Assembly (NCBI GenBank): GCA_964386535.1
Contig: CAYLRY010000002.1
Location: 62,001 to 126,000, forward strand
From: CAYLRY01 sp964386535
GTDB taxonomy: Bacteria > Chloroflexota > Dehalococcoidia > Dehalococcoidales > UBA3254
Length of the DNA: 64,000 nucleotides
Direction of reading: 5' to 3'
The notes below the pieces were generated by a model. That model ran no database searches. It was not told the DNA's origin and worked only from the letters and a program-made list of their open reading frames with translations. This document shows positions 8,592 to 17,637 of the stretch, piece after piece (positions within the stretch are counted from its first letter, which is position 1; each line of letters begins with the position of its first letter). Made by a program: the position numbers and the translations under genes.

Positions 8592-9902
8592 CTACTGTTT
8601 TTGATTGATTGTTCTGGACTTAAGTTCTGCCTCCCTGGAAGCAATAGAATGCCCGTGGAAATACTCAAAATCGAATTCGGTTCCATGGTTTAAACAATGC
8701 CGGCAATGGCAGTTGAACAGGTGGTCAAACCCATTCTTATACCTGAGTTCTAAATAACCCCTGCCCAGTTCCAGATAAAACTCCAGAGGAGGCGGCGCAT
8801 TTCCTGCTAGTTTGCTCCCGGTTTCTATGCACCAAAACCCCCCCTGCCTGGGCAGTACTCCATTTTTCATCAAAAAATCATGGCCTTCCAGAGTGTGTTT
8901 GACGGCCTCTTTATAATTCTTAAATCCGAAAGGCTGCGCCATTTCTACTCCAGCCACAAAGCTAGGATTCACATTGCCGGGTCCCCAGAACTTGACTGCT
9001 TTGATTACACGTTTGACCCAGGTATTAAATCCAAAGGCTTCATGTTTGCCCGGACATACAATTGAGAAAAGTTTTTCGCCCCATACCTCAATATTGGGTT
9101 GGATGCACGGGATACCTGTATCGTGTATCCTTTTCCAGCCTTCATCATCCAGTGCACTGATCTGTAAACAGGAGGGATACCAGGTCCGCAGCCGCTCCCT
9201 GATGGTATCCAGAATACCGGTATACCATTCTATTTCAGTTTTTCCCTGGTATGGCCTTAAGAAGGTACCCCCGTTGAGCAGCATATGCCGGAAACGCTTT
9301 TCCTGAAAGCCGGCATAAAGTACCTCAGCAACTTTTTCAGCCTGTTTACGCAGCACCAGCTTTTCTCCTCCCTTCTTCTGTACTGAAGAAAAAGGAGTTA
9401 GCTCACAGAAAAGACATTGTTTACCCTTTGAAAAATAATCACAATGTTTGTTGGCTGTCACCTGCAGATGGTCTCTTCCCACGCTGAAGACATATGCCTG
9501 GTACGGAGTGCCGTCTTCGAATAACCGGTTATAGTAATCTGCTTGCTCTTCGAACTGGAGGATTTCAGCAATTTTTTCACCATTCCAAATAATGCTAAAT
9601 ATATCGTCTTTAAAATCAATCAGGTAAGGCGTATCTTCTGCCATTCTTAACTGCACCGGCGTCCCATCTGCAGTGCCATCCTTGATAAATATCCCCCCAG
9701 GAAAAGTATCCCGGGCTGTTGCTGATTTTCGGCTGGAATCGTAAGAAAATATGCCATATTCTTTGATTCTAAGATGGGGGTTTTTCCTGGCTTCAGCCAG
9801 GGCCTTCTGGCTGATTTTAGTGCCCAGCCGTAGCATGTCGGATTTCAGGATAATGGTTTTATCAATATAGTCGTATTCTTTAAAGGCCTCAATTAGATTC
9901 AT
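8592..9902 (-). CDS. Radical SAM protein with unusual CX8CX2C cluster motif
   Basis: This 436-residue protein has cysteines at 154, 163 and 166. The CX8CX2C spacing replaces the usual CX3CX2C that binds the SAM-cleaving [4Fe-4S] cluster. It is followed by KRFRHMLLNGGT, which looks like the glycine-rich SAM-binding strand. A second cysteine cluster near the C-terminus (C398, C400, C403; CXCX2C) could hold an accessory metal or cluster. An AAGGA site precedes the ATG. I do not recognise the subfamily or reaction. Its neighbours (MmgE/PrpD, GYD) run in the same direction. The fold call rests on the cysteine block plus the barrel-like remainder. Confidence 0.7.
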   Translation of the reverse strand: MNLIEAFKEYDYIDKTIILKSDMLRLGTKISQKALAEARKNPHLRIKEYGIFSYDSSRKSATARDTFPGGIFIKDGTADGTPVQLRMAEDTPYLIDFKDDIFSIIWNGEKIAEILQFEEQADYYNRLFEDGTPYQAYVFSVGRDHLQVTANKHCDYFSKGKQCLFCELTPFSSVQKKGGEKLVLRKQAEKVAEVLYAGFQEKRFRHMLLNGGTFLRPYQGKTEIEWYTGILDTIRERLRTWYPSCLQISALDDEGWKRIHDTGIPCIQPNIEVWGEKLFSIVCPGKHEAFGFNTWVKRVIKAVKFWGPGNVNPSFVAGVEMAQPFGFKNYKEAVKHTLEGHDFLMKNGVLPRQGGFWCIETGSKLAGNAPPPLEFYLELGRGYLELRYKNGFDHLFNCHCRHCLNHGTEFDFEYFHGHSIASREAELKSRTINQKQ

Positions 9903-10117
9903 ATTTCTTTTTCCTTTATTTAAAATTGGATTTGATATTTTACCTTGAAGTAATTCGGATAATGTTCTTATTCAGTTTGTAACTACCCTATATTGTGAGA
10001 TTGGTTACAAACCAGTATGCGTTGACCCTTTCGTTATTCATGTTGGGTCACTATTATATGCCATATGATACACCAACCTTTTACCGAAAGATAGACATTA
10101 ACCTCAAAAACCCCATT

Positions 10118-10145
10118 TTGGTTAAGGCAAAAGAGATGTTATACT
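10118..10145 (+). promoter_or_regulatory. Candidate promoter for the Gre-like gene
   Basis: TTGGTT (10118-10123) and TATACT (10140-10145) are separated by 16 nt. The predicted start is about 25 nt before the ATG at 10177, and an AAGGAG ribosome site lies between. Confidence 0.5.
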
Positions 10146-10176
10146 ATTGATTGGAAATAAGGAGAATATATAAAAT

Positions 10177-10548
10177 ATGGCGAATGTAAAAATAACCAGG
10201 ATCAATAACTTCGAATGTCCCGCTTGTGGTGAAATAATCAGGCAGGTAGCTGTTACCGATGGGGTGGTTAAAGGTTGGTGCCCGCACGCTAAAAAGGAAA
10301 TCAGGGTGGTTATTAATCAGGCTGTGGAAGAAAAGGCAGCGGTACCTGAAGCCAGTCAGCCGCTGAGTTACCTGGATTCTCTGAAAAAGCAAAGAGAAAA
10401 GATCTTAAAAGACGTGGTTTCAGCCCGTGAGGATGGGGATTTAAAGGAAAACTCCGCCTACCATGCTGCCAGAGAGCAATTAAGCATCTTGGATGATAAA
10501 ATTTTAAAGGAGACAGAGAGGATAAGACAGGCAGGAAAAAATACCTGA
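10177..10548 (+). CDS. Small protein: zinc-ribbon-like N-terminus plus GreA-type N-terminal coiled coil
   Basis: This 123-residue protein starts with a short metal-binding-like module (CPAC at residues 14-17, then WCPH about 20 residues later). Residues 62-118 match the N-terminal coiled-coil finger of transcript cleavage factors GreA/GreB: AREDGDLKEN, SAYHAAREQ, then a second helix. The acidic tip residues (D and E of GDLKEN) that reach the RNA polymerase active site in GreA are kept. The FKBP-like C-terminal domain that anchors Gre factors to polymerase is absent. It may therefore be a minimal secondary-channel regulator anchored by the N-terminal module, though this is inference. Its promoter and ribosome site look normal. 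Confidence 0.7.
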   Translation: MANVKITRINNFECPACGEIIRQVAVTDGVVKGWCPHAKKEIRVVINQAVEEKAAVPEASQPLSYLDSLKKQREKILKDVVSAREDGDLKENSAYHAAREQLSILDDKILKETERIRQAGKNT

Positions 10549-10651
10549 GGTTTAGTCTATTTCCCGCATTACCAGCACATTAACCTGTTTCGGTTAGAAT
10601 TTTCCATTCCGGCTTACCGTCGTCATCAGAGAATATGAAAATATTCTATGG

Positions 10652-10924
10652 ATGGAAGACTATCTTTATGTATTTGCCTTCCCTTATGCCAGGAGTGGTT
10701 TTGCTAAAATAGATGCTGTTTTTTTATCTAAATCAACCATGCGCAGCGGTAAAGTAAAAAAGATGTGGTTGAATATTTCAGTCAAAAATCTTGCTCCGAA
10801 AAGCTGCTAAAAAAATTTGAAAGACCCTATTGCATTTGAGCCAAAGTTTAGAGAGATAGATTTTTTTAACGTTAGTCCGGAAACTGTAAATCTTCACCAT
10901 ATTATAAGAAGAAATATTGTTTGA
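10652..10924 (+). pseudogene. Possible decayed gene fragment, unidentified
   Basis: One frame gives a protein-like string (MEDYLYVFAFPYARSG and more) interrupted by a single TAA at 10808-10810. It continues in the same frame to a TGA at 10922-10924 (segment FEPKFREIDFF). The composition looks coding on both sides of the stop, but I cannot name a family and no ribosome site precedes it. The remaining bases between 10549 and 11181 hold nothing else I can support. Confidence 0.3.
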
Positions 10925-11181
10925 GTGCTGTAATCACGCCTCTCTTCCTTCACATGAGGTTCGGCTTTGACCGTAGAAACCACATGTTAGCAGCACCCCT
11001 CCACGATATTAACCCCACTCTCCTTGGTTTTCGTTACCGAATCCGGCTCTTTACAAACAGCTATATATGAAGGTAAGATAATCATTAAACTGAAGGACAA
11101 ACAGAACCTGAAGGTAATCTGAAATTAAACCTGATTCCGGTCTATTTATCCAAAATCCTGTTGCAGGAGGTAACTACAAAG

Positions 11182-11658
11182 ATGGAACTCACCTATGAGA
11201 ACATGGTCAATTTTATGAACCAGTATTTTGCTGATTATAACCGGTATGGCGGAAACCCTGATACTCTCCCGAACATGCTGAAGTATTATGTACCGGAAAT
11301 AGAATTGCACTCCTTCACCTTAAATGCCGTAAGACCCTTTTTCCTGGAAGGCATCCTGGGTGCCATGACTCATCCCGGCCTGCATGAAGAGTTTACTCCC
11401 AGGTATTATGTGGTTGATGAAAAACGTAAGGTAGTGGTGGTTCAGTTGAAGAACCAGTTTACCGAGGAGGCTATAAATAAAAGCTATCCTGCTAAGGAAT
11501 TGAGCGTTCATTATCACTTAACTCAGGATGAAAACAACAATATCAGGGTCTCTAAAATCTTGTTCTTTACTGAGCCAAGATCGCCTGATGAAGCCAATGT
11601 TATGGAATTGATGAAAAAATACCGGGAAACAGTTTCTGAGAGGAAAAAGACCTCGTAA
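11182..11658 (+). CDS. NTF2/SnoaL-like protein, first of two tandem paralogues
   Basis: This 158-residue protein has an N-terminal helix (MELTYENMVNFMNQYF) and a curved-sheet core (HSFTLNAVRPFF, VVVVQLKNQF). It resembles small NTF2/SnoaL-fold proteins that bind or isomerise hydrophobic ligands; this fold call is tentative. The start is set at ATG 11182 because AGGAGG lies at 11165-11170 and because the next gene's product starts the same way (MEITYDNI). The two products share HPGLHE, LTPR/FTPR-YVVD, and a YHL-QD block. The function is unknown. Confidence 0.6.
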   Translation: MELTYENMVNFMNQYFADYNRYGGNPDTLPNMLKYYVPEIELHSFTLNAVRPFFLEGILGAMTHPGLHEEFTPRYYVVDEKRKVVVVQLKNQFTEEAINKSYPAKELSVHYHLTQDENNNIRVSKILFFTEPRSPDEANVMELMKKYRETVSERKKTS

Positions 11659-11839
11659 TTAAGGGTTTGGATTATATCAGTTGCCGTTGATTTCTCTGGT
11701 TTATCAGTCTCGTTAATGCGAGGAACGTGTTTTTCTCCGGATTAATTTACATAATCGTTATCTGAGCTGCTTATTTGACCAGCCGTAAGGTTGAAAATTT
11801 TGAGGTGCTTGATAAACCAAACAGTGAGGTTAAAAAAAC

Positions 11840-12310
11840 ATGGAAATCACCTATGATAATATTGTCAAGTGGTTTGATGCTTATTTTGAAGCTTTCAACA
11901 GGAATGCCGGGCCGCTAAAAACCTCCCGGTTAATGGAGCAATATTTTACTCCTGATCTTGAGTTCTGGGGTTATAATGCACCCGGGGATAGGCCTTTATC
12001 TCGCGAACAACTGCTTTTAACCATGGTGCATCCGGGACTACATGAACACCTGACACCCAGGGAGTACGTGGTTGATCTGAGACAACTGATCGTAGTTGTT
12101 CAGTTCCAGGTGCAGTTTTCCGACCAGCCCTCAGGTAAAGTCTGGCCGCCGAAACAGACCAGCACTCATTACCATCTGGTTCAGGATGCCGGGGGCGATC
12201 TGAAGATCAGGAAAATCCTTTATTTCATGGAACACCGTCCTGTTGAAGAGTCGGATTATAAGGCTTTATGGGCCAGGTACCGGGAGCAAGCTCTGGCTGG
12301 GAGAGAGTAA
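11840..12310 (+). CDS. NTF2/SnoaL-like protein, second tandem paralogue
   Basis: This 156-residue protein is clearly homologous along its whole length to the product of the gene 180 bp upstream. Shared blocks are MVHPGLHE, LTPREYVVD, VVVQFQVQFS and STHYHLVQD, with a similar C-terminal KYR/RYRE helix. The pair arose by local duplication followed by strong divergence. A small ligand-binding or isomerase role is possible by fold resemblance only. No partner gene on the same strand shows a pathway; the UbiD gene begins about 1 kb further on. Confidence 0.6.
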   Translation: MEITYDNIVKWFDAYFEAFNRNAGPLKTSRLMEQYFTPDLEFWGYNAPGDRPLSREQLLLTMVHPGLHEHLTPREYVVDLRQLIVVVQFQVQFSDQPSGKVWPPKQTSTHYHLVQDAGGDLKIRKILYFMEHRPVEESDYKALWARYREQALAGRE

Positions 12311-12886
12311 AAACATTCCGGCGCAAGCCTGTATCATCCCCGCTCTTCATTTGCCAAAGCTGAACGTACCTGATCAATGAACTGGTTTTAAAAATATCGA
12401 TCAGAAAGAATGTGAAGGCACCGCCTACCAGGCCTGCACAAATAAGAGGCCATGCCTCTACAGGTTTATAATACCTCCATATAAGATATTGCTTTTATGC
12501 CATATCAAATTAGTAATTCGTAGCGATATGCCGCTGGTAGATGGCGTACTTTTTACCCAGAGCCGGATCCATCCCGATATGGCTAATATAAGATCAGATA
12601 AAGGCTTTAAAATCGAGATCTGGATTGATTGTGTTCCAGGGATTGCCTAAAAAGGCAATATTTTCCCCATTATCTCAGGCGAAAGCGGGTTCGGATCATC
12701 CGCAAAGGTATTTTATAAACCTGAGGTTATCTCAATCATGCCCGGTCTGTAATCGAATCCCTGTCGTGCCCGCAGCCCTGCTTTGACAACGTTCCGGGTG
12801 GCGTTGCCGGCATTCGGAAACTTGGCTATGGCCCTGATATTGTGTAACATGCCGCTGGCCATTAAGATGGCTGTACCCATCTCCAT
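12311..12886 (-). pseudogene. Heavily decayed minus-strand gene, unidentified
   Basis: Reading the minus strand from 12886 gives protein-like stretches broken by several stops and at least one frame change: MASGMLHNIRAIAKFPNAG, then ADDPNPLSPEIMGKILPF, GNPWNTINPDLDFKAF, MDPALGKKYAIYQRH and WPLICAGLVGGAFTFFLIDI. The last looks like a membrane segment and runs up to the end of the paralogue gene at 12310. The segments follow each other in order with sensible composition, so I read this as one gene lost by point mutations and small indels. I could not identify the family. Confidence 0.45.
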
Positions 12887-13282
12887 ACTTATTTAAAGCT
12901 GTCGAGGTTGATACTAAAAAGACATCTCGCTACCCCTAATATCAGAAACCTCCATTTTCTGCTATTAAATCATCGCCTACCAACCTGGATTGATAAAAAA
13001 CAAGATATTTGTATTCGATAAAATAAGAAAATATATTCTATATTTATTATGTTCTATTGGGAATATATTTTAAAATTTATTGAATAAGAAAAATTAGCCA
13101 GTAGATCAACTCAGCGAAAAAAAATGATTTTGTAAAAACAAGCTAAATTTGCCTCAAATACCCGGCATAACTGCAAAGTGATAAAACTTGTCATAACAAA
13201 TTTCTGTTAATCAGAGAGTATTAATTTCACATAATGCTTTTATTTGTTCGCTTCTCATTTAAAGCTAAAAACATGGGTCAGG
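12887..13282. other. AT-rich intergenic region
   Basis: About 400 bp of AT-rich sequence between the decayed gene and the UbiD promoter. I found no open frame, clear hairpin or RNA gene in it. Confidence 0.6.
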
Positions 13283-13311
13283 TTGTTTGCATCCTGCCGC
13301 TGTAGTATAAT
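13283..13311 (+). promoter_or_regulatory. Promoter of the UbiD gene
   Basis: TTGTTT (13283-13288) and a perfect TATAAT (13306-13311) are separated by 17 nt. The predicted start (about 13318) leaves a leader of roughly 75 nt to the ATG at 13393. It also argues against an upstream start at 13312. Confidence 0.65.
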
Positions 13312-13392
13312 TTGCCTATCTTTATTCCTCATTTCAATTTTCAGATATATGTTAGAAAGAGTAATATTAATTATTTATCAGGAGGTAAATTG

Positions 13393-14805
13393 ATGGCTTA
13401 CAAAGATTTGAGAGAATGGCTGGCTGAAGTGGACCGGATGGGGGAATTGAAAATCATCGAAGGAGCGCACTGGGACCGGGAAATAGGGGCTATCTGTGAT
13501 ATAATGGCAGAGCGCAACGGCCCGGCGCTTTTGTTCGACAAGATTCCGGATTATCCGGCTGGATTTAGAGTACTGGGAGATGCTTTCTTGAGTCATAGAA
13601 GGACGGCTACATTGCTGGGTATCCCTGATAACTTATCCAGCATTCAGATGATAGATGCCTGGCGGAAAAGACTTAAGCAGGCTAAACCGGTACCGCCGGT
13701 AGAAGTAAAATCAGGCCCGGTTTTTGAAAATTTTATGGCCGGAGAGGATGTAGACCTTTACAAATTTCCCACGCCTATATGGCATGAACAGGATAAAGGC
13801 AGGTTTATAGGTACTGGCTGTGGAGTGGTCACCCGGGATCTGGAAAACGGCTGGGTTAATATGGGTACCTACCGCTGCCAGATCTTTGATAAAAACCATG
13901 TTGGAGTAGGTTTGAATCCGGGCAAGCATGGTACCTTGATGATGGAAAAATACCATAAACAGGGGAAACCCTTTCCTCTGGCTGTGGTGTGTGGTATGGA
14001 CCCTGTGCTCATGATGGCGGCCTGTAGCCCTCTGACCGGATGGGATGAAAGCGAATATGATTTCGCTGGATTCGTTAAAGGACAGCCTATCGAAGTGACG
14101 CCAGGGAAGACCACCGGCCTGCCTATTCCTGCTGCGGCTGAAATAGTACTGGAGGGAGAGATACCGCCTCCGCCTCGACTGGAAAAAAAGGTGGACGGGC
14201 CTTTCGGGGAATGGCGACGTTCCTACAATGCCGGCAATCATCCGGTTATGGAAGTCAAATCTATTTCTTATAGAAATGATCCTATTTACCTGGGCGTTCT
14301 GCCTCAGGCTATGCATATTCCAGAGTATTTCTCCATCCCGGTGATGGCTGCTGAAATCTGGAACGTACTCGAATATGCCGGGATTCCGGATGTCACGGGC
14401 GTCTGGTTCGGACTGGGACTGGTCTGGCCGGTTTTCTGCGTGATATCTATCAAGCAGACCTATGCCGGAGAAGCCAAGCAGGCCGCCCTGGTCGCCGCAG
14501 GCTGCCGGGCGAATACGGTAGGCGGGCTCTTTGTGGTAGTTGTGGATGATGATATCGATATTACCAATGAAAAGGATGTCATCTGGGCCATTACCCAGCG
14601 GGCTGATGTGGACAGCATTCAGGTCATTAGCGGCATTATGACCAAGGCTGGTTCGCCCAAGAGGCCCGGCGGTCCACTGGTCAATGACCGGATCATCATC
14701 GATGCCTGCTGGCCTTATGAAAAGCGTGATAAATTCCCCGTTATTCATCGTTTCAGCCAACAGTACCAGGCACAAATAATGAAAAAATTCAAACATCTTT
14801 TTTAA
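13393..14805 (+). CDS. UbiD family decarboxylase (prenylated-FMN dependent)
   Basis: This 470-residue protein is a full-length UbiD-family enzyme, catalysing reversible decarboxylation of aromatic or unsaturated acids with prenylated FMN. Supporting blocks are the N-terminal LREWLAEVDRMGEL, the central GPFGEWRRSY and EVKSISYRNDPIY, and the C-terminal oligomerisation part. The start is set at 13393 because GGAGGT lies 7-12 nt upstream and LREWL begins right after. The next gene encodes a transhydroxylase-like enzyme. Gallate decarboxylase LpdC of lactobacilli is also UbiD-like, so gallate or another hydroxybenzoate is a reasonable guess for the substrate. No UbiX-type prenyltransferase is in the window. 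Confidence 0.88.
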   Translation: MAYKDLREWLAEVDRMGELKIIEGAHWDREIGAICDIMAERNGPALLFDKIPDYPAGFRVLGDAFLSHRRTATLLGIPDNLSSIQMIDAWRKRLKQAKPVPPVEVKSGPVFENFMAGEDVDLYKFPTPIWHEQDKGRFIGTGCGVVTRDLENGWVNMGTYRCQIFDKNHVGVGLNPGKHGTLMMEKYHKQGKPFPLAVVCGMDPVLMMAACSPLTGWDESEYDFAGFVKGQPIEVTPGKTTGLPIPAAAEIVLEGEIPPPPRLEKKVDGPFGEWRRSYNAGNHPVMEVKSISYRNDPIYLGVLPQAMHIPEYFSIPVMAAEIWNVLEYAGIPDVTGVWFGLGLVWPVFCVISIKQTYAGEAKQAALVAAGCRANTVGGLFVVVVDDDIDITNEKDVIWAITQRADVDSIQVISGIMTKAGSPKRPGGPLVNDRIIIDACWPYEKRDKFPVIHRFSQQYQAQIMKKFKHLF

Positions 14806-14985
14806 TAATAGGTAATATTGAGTAAATAAAAAGAAAAAAGTGACTGAATTATCAGTAAAATTAACGAAAAGAAAAATATTTTTAAAAATACATTATTAAC
14901 ACAGATAATTTTATAATCTCTTTATAAGGAGCCAGAACAGGCAGTGTTGATGGCTGCTTTATGAAAATAAGGAGCGTAGTGAACT

Positions 14986-17637
14986 ATGAAACCAGGAAAG
15001 GAATTCAAGGCTGATAAAACGGTAATCAAAGCGCTTAGCCTGGGAGGCACTCAGGGTGGGGGAGTGCCCTGCGCGGTGGATGTTAAAGATGGAAAAGTAA
15101 TCAGGGTCAGGCCTTTACATTATGATTGGAAATATAATTTAAACGATTATAATCCCTGGTCCATAAGTCGCAACGGAAAGACCCTTACCCCTGTCAGCAA
15201 GTCTTTGCCGGGGCCCTTCCAATTGGCCTACAAGAAAAGGGTGTATTCTCCTAACCGGATTAAATACCCCTTAATCAGAGTGGACTGGGATCCGAACGGT
15301 AAAAGAAATCCCCAGAATCGAGGTAAAAGCAAATACCGGAGGGCAACCTGGGATGAGGTCACGGATATTATTGCCAGTGAAATAAAAAGGATACACCGAC
15401 AGTATGGCGGCGCTGCCATACTGGCTCAGGCTGATGGGCATTCAGAATGCAAACAAATACATGCTCCGCATGCCTGTTCGACTTTGTTGCTGGACAGGCT
15501 GGGTGACTTCACTGTGCAGGTCAGGAATCCGGATAGCTGGGAGGGCTGGTACTGGGGAGCCAAACACGTCTGGGGGGATGGAGTGGTGGGATGCATGTTC
15601 CCGGCTGATAATGTCTTAAAGGATATTTCGGAACACTCAGACCAGGTTATCTGGTGGGGAGGTGACCCGGAAACTACCTGCTGGGGTTTTTGCGGGCAAT
15701 CGGGTAGTCCGGTATGTTATTTCTGGACGGATGCCGGTATACAGCAGATCTTTATCTGCCCTGAGCTAAATTATTCCGCTGCGGTACATGCAGATAAATG
15801 GATACCTGTGCTGCCCAATACGGACGCTGCCCTGCAACTGGCTGTTATCTATACCTGGATTAAGGAAGGTACCTATAAGAAAGACTATGTGGCTACTCAT
15901 ACCGTGGGCTTTGATAAAATTATGGACTATGTTATGGGCAAAGAAGACGGCGTGCCCAAATCACCAGAATGGGCTTCGCCCAAATGCGGCGTACCGGAGT
16001 GGACTATTAAGGCGCTGGCCAGGGAATTCGCTTCAAAGGTTACCTCCATTACTCATTATTATGCCGGAGGTATGGCACGCGGACCTTATTCCCATGAGCC
16101 GGCCAGGCTGGAAGTGATATTATTGGCCATGCAGGGTCTGGGCGCTCCCGGCGTTCACCAGTGCACCGTTACCCGCTACGGCAATCCCAGGAGTAAAGCT
16201 CCCAAGGCTAGCCAGTTCGACCTCCAGAAAGTGGTCGCTAACCCTCTTAAAGATCGAATTCCCCCAACTTTACCCGAGCTGGCTTTTGCCACCATTAAAT
16301 CTATTACCAGGCAGTTCATTCCTAAAACCTTTATTCAACAGGCGATACTTAACCCGCCGGTAACCTTCTGGGGAACCGGTTCGATCAGTGCTTCCGTTGC
16401 TGATCAGTTTAATAAGTACACTTTTCCACTGCCTAAAGAGGAAGGCGGGTCTGAAATTCATATGATATGGACGGACAGCCCCTGCCGGACTACTTGCTGG
16501 AACGAGGGCAACAAAAATCTTGAAGCCATGAGAAGCCCCAAAATTGAATGTATCGTCGCCCAGCATCCCTGGCTGGAAAACGACTGCGTAATGGCTGATA
16601 TTATCCTACCGGCCAATACTACATTCGAGGTGGAAGACCTGGTTCCCAATACCAGCCGGGCCGGCATAGAGTTTCAAAGCGTCGGTCTTCAGAGACAGGC
16701 CTGTAAACCTGTAGGTGAGTCAAAAAGCGACTTTGAAATCGTGTTGGAAATCTCAAAAAAGCTTGGTATGTATGAAGAGGTTTCAGAACACAAGAACCTG
16801 GAGGAATGGGTAAAGTACTTTTACGACTATTATCACCTCTCAGATTTCATTAGCTGGGAAGACCTCCAGGAAAAACAATATGCTGTTTTCCCGATTGCGG
16901 AAGACTGGGAAAAGGATACTCCGGGATTAAGAAAATTCTATGAAAACCCTGAAAAGGATCCCTTACCAACTCCCTCTGGAAAGCTTGAATTCTATTCTGA
17001 GAGGCTGGCTCAATATTTCCCGGATGACCATGAAAGGCCTCCTTATCCCCAGTATATAGAGGGCGGGCCGGGTTGGACGCATGACGAGAGCCTTTCCAGT
17101 TACAGGGCTGGGAAATATCCTCTGTTGATGATGTCCAATCACGGTAGATGGAGAATGCATTCCCAATGCGATGATATTTCCTGGACGCATGAGGCCCTGA
17201 CCGGCAAGGTAAGAGGACCGGACGGATATATGTACGAACCCCTCTGGCTACATCCTTCCACTGCGGCTGCCCGGGGCATTCAGAACGGGGATATTGTCAA
17301 AGCTTATAACCAGAGGGGAGCTGTTCTCTGCGGCGCCATCGTATGGGAAAGGATCATGCCCGGAGTGGCTTATGTGGATCACGGGGCCAGGGTGGACTGG
17401 ATTATCCCTGGAGAGCTTGACCGCGGAGGCGCCATTAATCTTATCGCTCCCATAGGGTGCTCCTCTAAAAACATTTCAGGCCAGGCTACAAGCGGTTACC
17501 TGGTAGAGGTTGAAAGGGTTTCCGCTGCTCAAATGGAAGAATGGAAGAAGAAGTATCCAGAGGCCTTTAATAGAGAATACGACCCAGCATCTGGCTTGTG
17601 CTTCAATGCCTGGGTAATTAACGAAGGAGGTAAGTAG
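14986..17637 (+). CDS. athL: Molybdopterin oxidoreductase, pyrogallol-phloroglucinol transhydroxylase-like large subunit
   Basis: This 883-residue protein belongs to the DMSO reductase family and would bind a bis-MGD molybdenum cofactor. The N-terminal CxxC...C motif for an Fe-S cluster is missing (only Cys29 there). This matches the Pelobacter acidigallici transhydroxylase large subunit (about 875 residues), which also lacks that cluster. Residues Asp183-Ser184-Trp185 align with the Asp174-Ser175-Trp176 active-site block of that enzyme, where the Ser ligates Mo, and His152 may match His144. No Tat signal is seen, so it should be cytoplasmic. The stop abuts the ATG of the small subunit. The family is well supported; pyrogallol as substrate is inferred. 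Confidence 0.75.
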   Translation: MKPGKEFKADKTVIKALSLGGTQGGGVPCAVDVKDGKVIRVRPLHYDWKYNLNDYNPWSISRNGKTLTPVSKSLPGPFQLAYKKRVYSPNRIKYPLIRVDWDPNGKRNPQNRGKSKYRRATWDEVTDIIASEIKRIHRQYGGAAILAQADGHSECKQIHAPHACSTLLLDRLGDFTVQVRNPDSWEGWYWGAKHVWGDGVVGCMFPADNVLKDISEHSDQVIWWGGDPETTCWGFCGQSGSPVCYFWTDAGIQQIFICPELNYSAAVHADKWIPVLPNTDAALQLAVIYTWIKEGTYKKDYVATHTVGFDKIMDYVMGKEDGVPKSPEWASPKCGVPEWTIKALAREFASKVTSITHYYAGGMARGPYSHEPARLEVILLAMQGLGAPGVHQCTVTRYGNPRSKAPKASQFDLQKVVANPLKDRIPPTLPELAFATIKSITRQFIPKTFIQQAILNPPVTFWGTGSISASVADQFNKYTFPLPKEEGGSEIHMIWTDSPCRTTCWNEGNKNLEAMRSPKIECIVAQHPWLENDCVMADIILPANTTFEVEDLVPNTSRAGIEFQSVGLQRQACKPVGESKSDFEIVLEISKKLGMYEEVSEHKNLEEWVKYFYDYYHLSDFISWEDLQEKQYAVFPIAEDWEKDTPGLRKFYENPEKDPLPTPSGKLEFYSERLAQYFPDDHERPPYPQYIEGGPGWTHDESLSSYRAGKYPLLMMSNHGRWRMHSQCDDISWTHEALTGKVRGPDGYMYEPLWLHPSTAAARGIQNGDIVKAYNQRGAVLCGAIVWERIMPGVAYVDHGARVDWIIPGELDRGGAINLIAPIGCSSKNISGQATSGYLVEVERVSAAQMEEWKKKYPEAFNREYDPASGLCFNAWVINEGGK

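Noticed and set aside
13312..13392. A 27-residue N-terminal extension of UbiD
   Set aside because: The TATAAT at 13306-13311 would place the transcript start at or after this codon, and the GGAGGT site supports ATG 13393.
13711..14796. A 361-codon open frame antisense to the UbiD gene
   Set aside because: It lies wholly inside a well-supported UbiD gene, has no ribosome site, and its product has no recognisable features.
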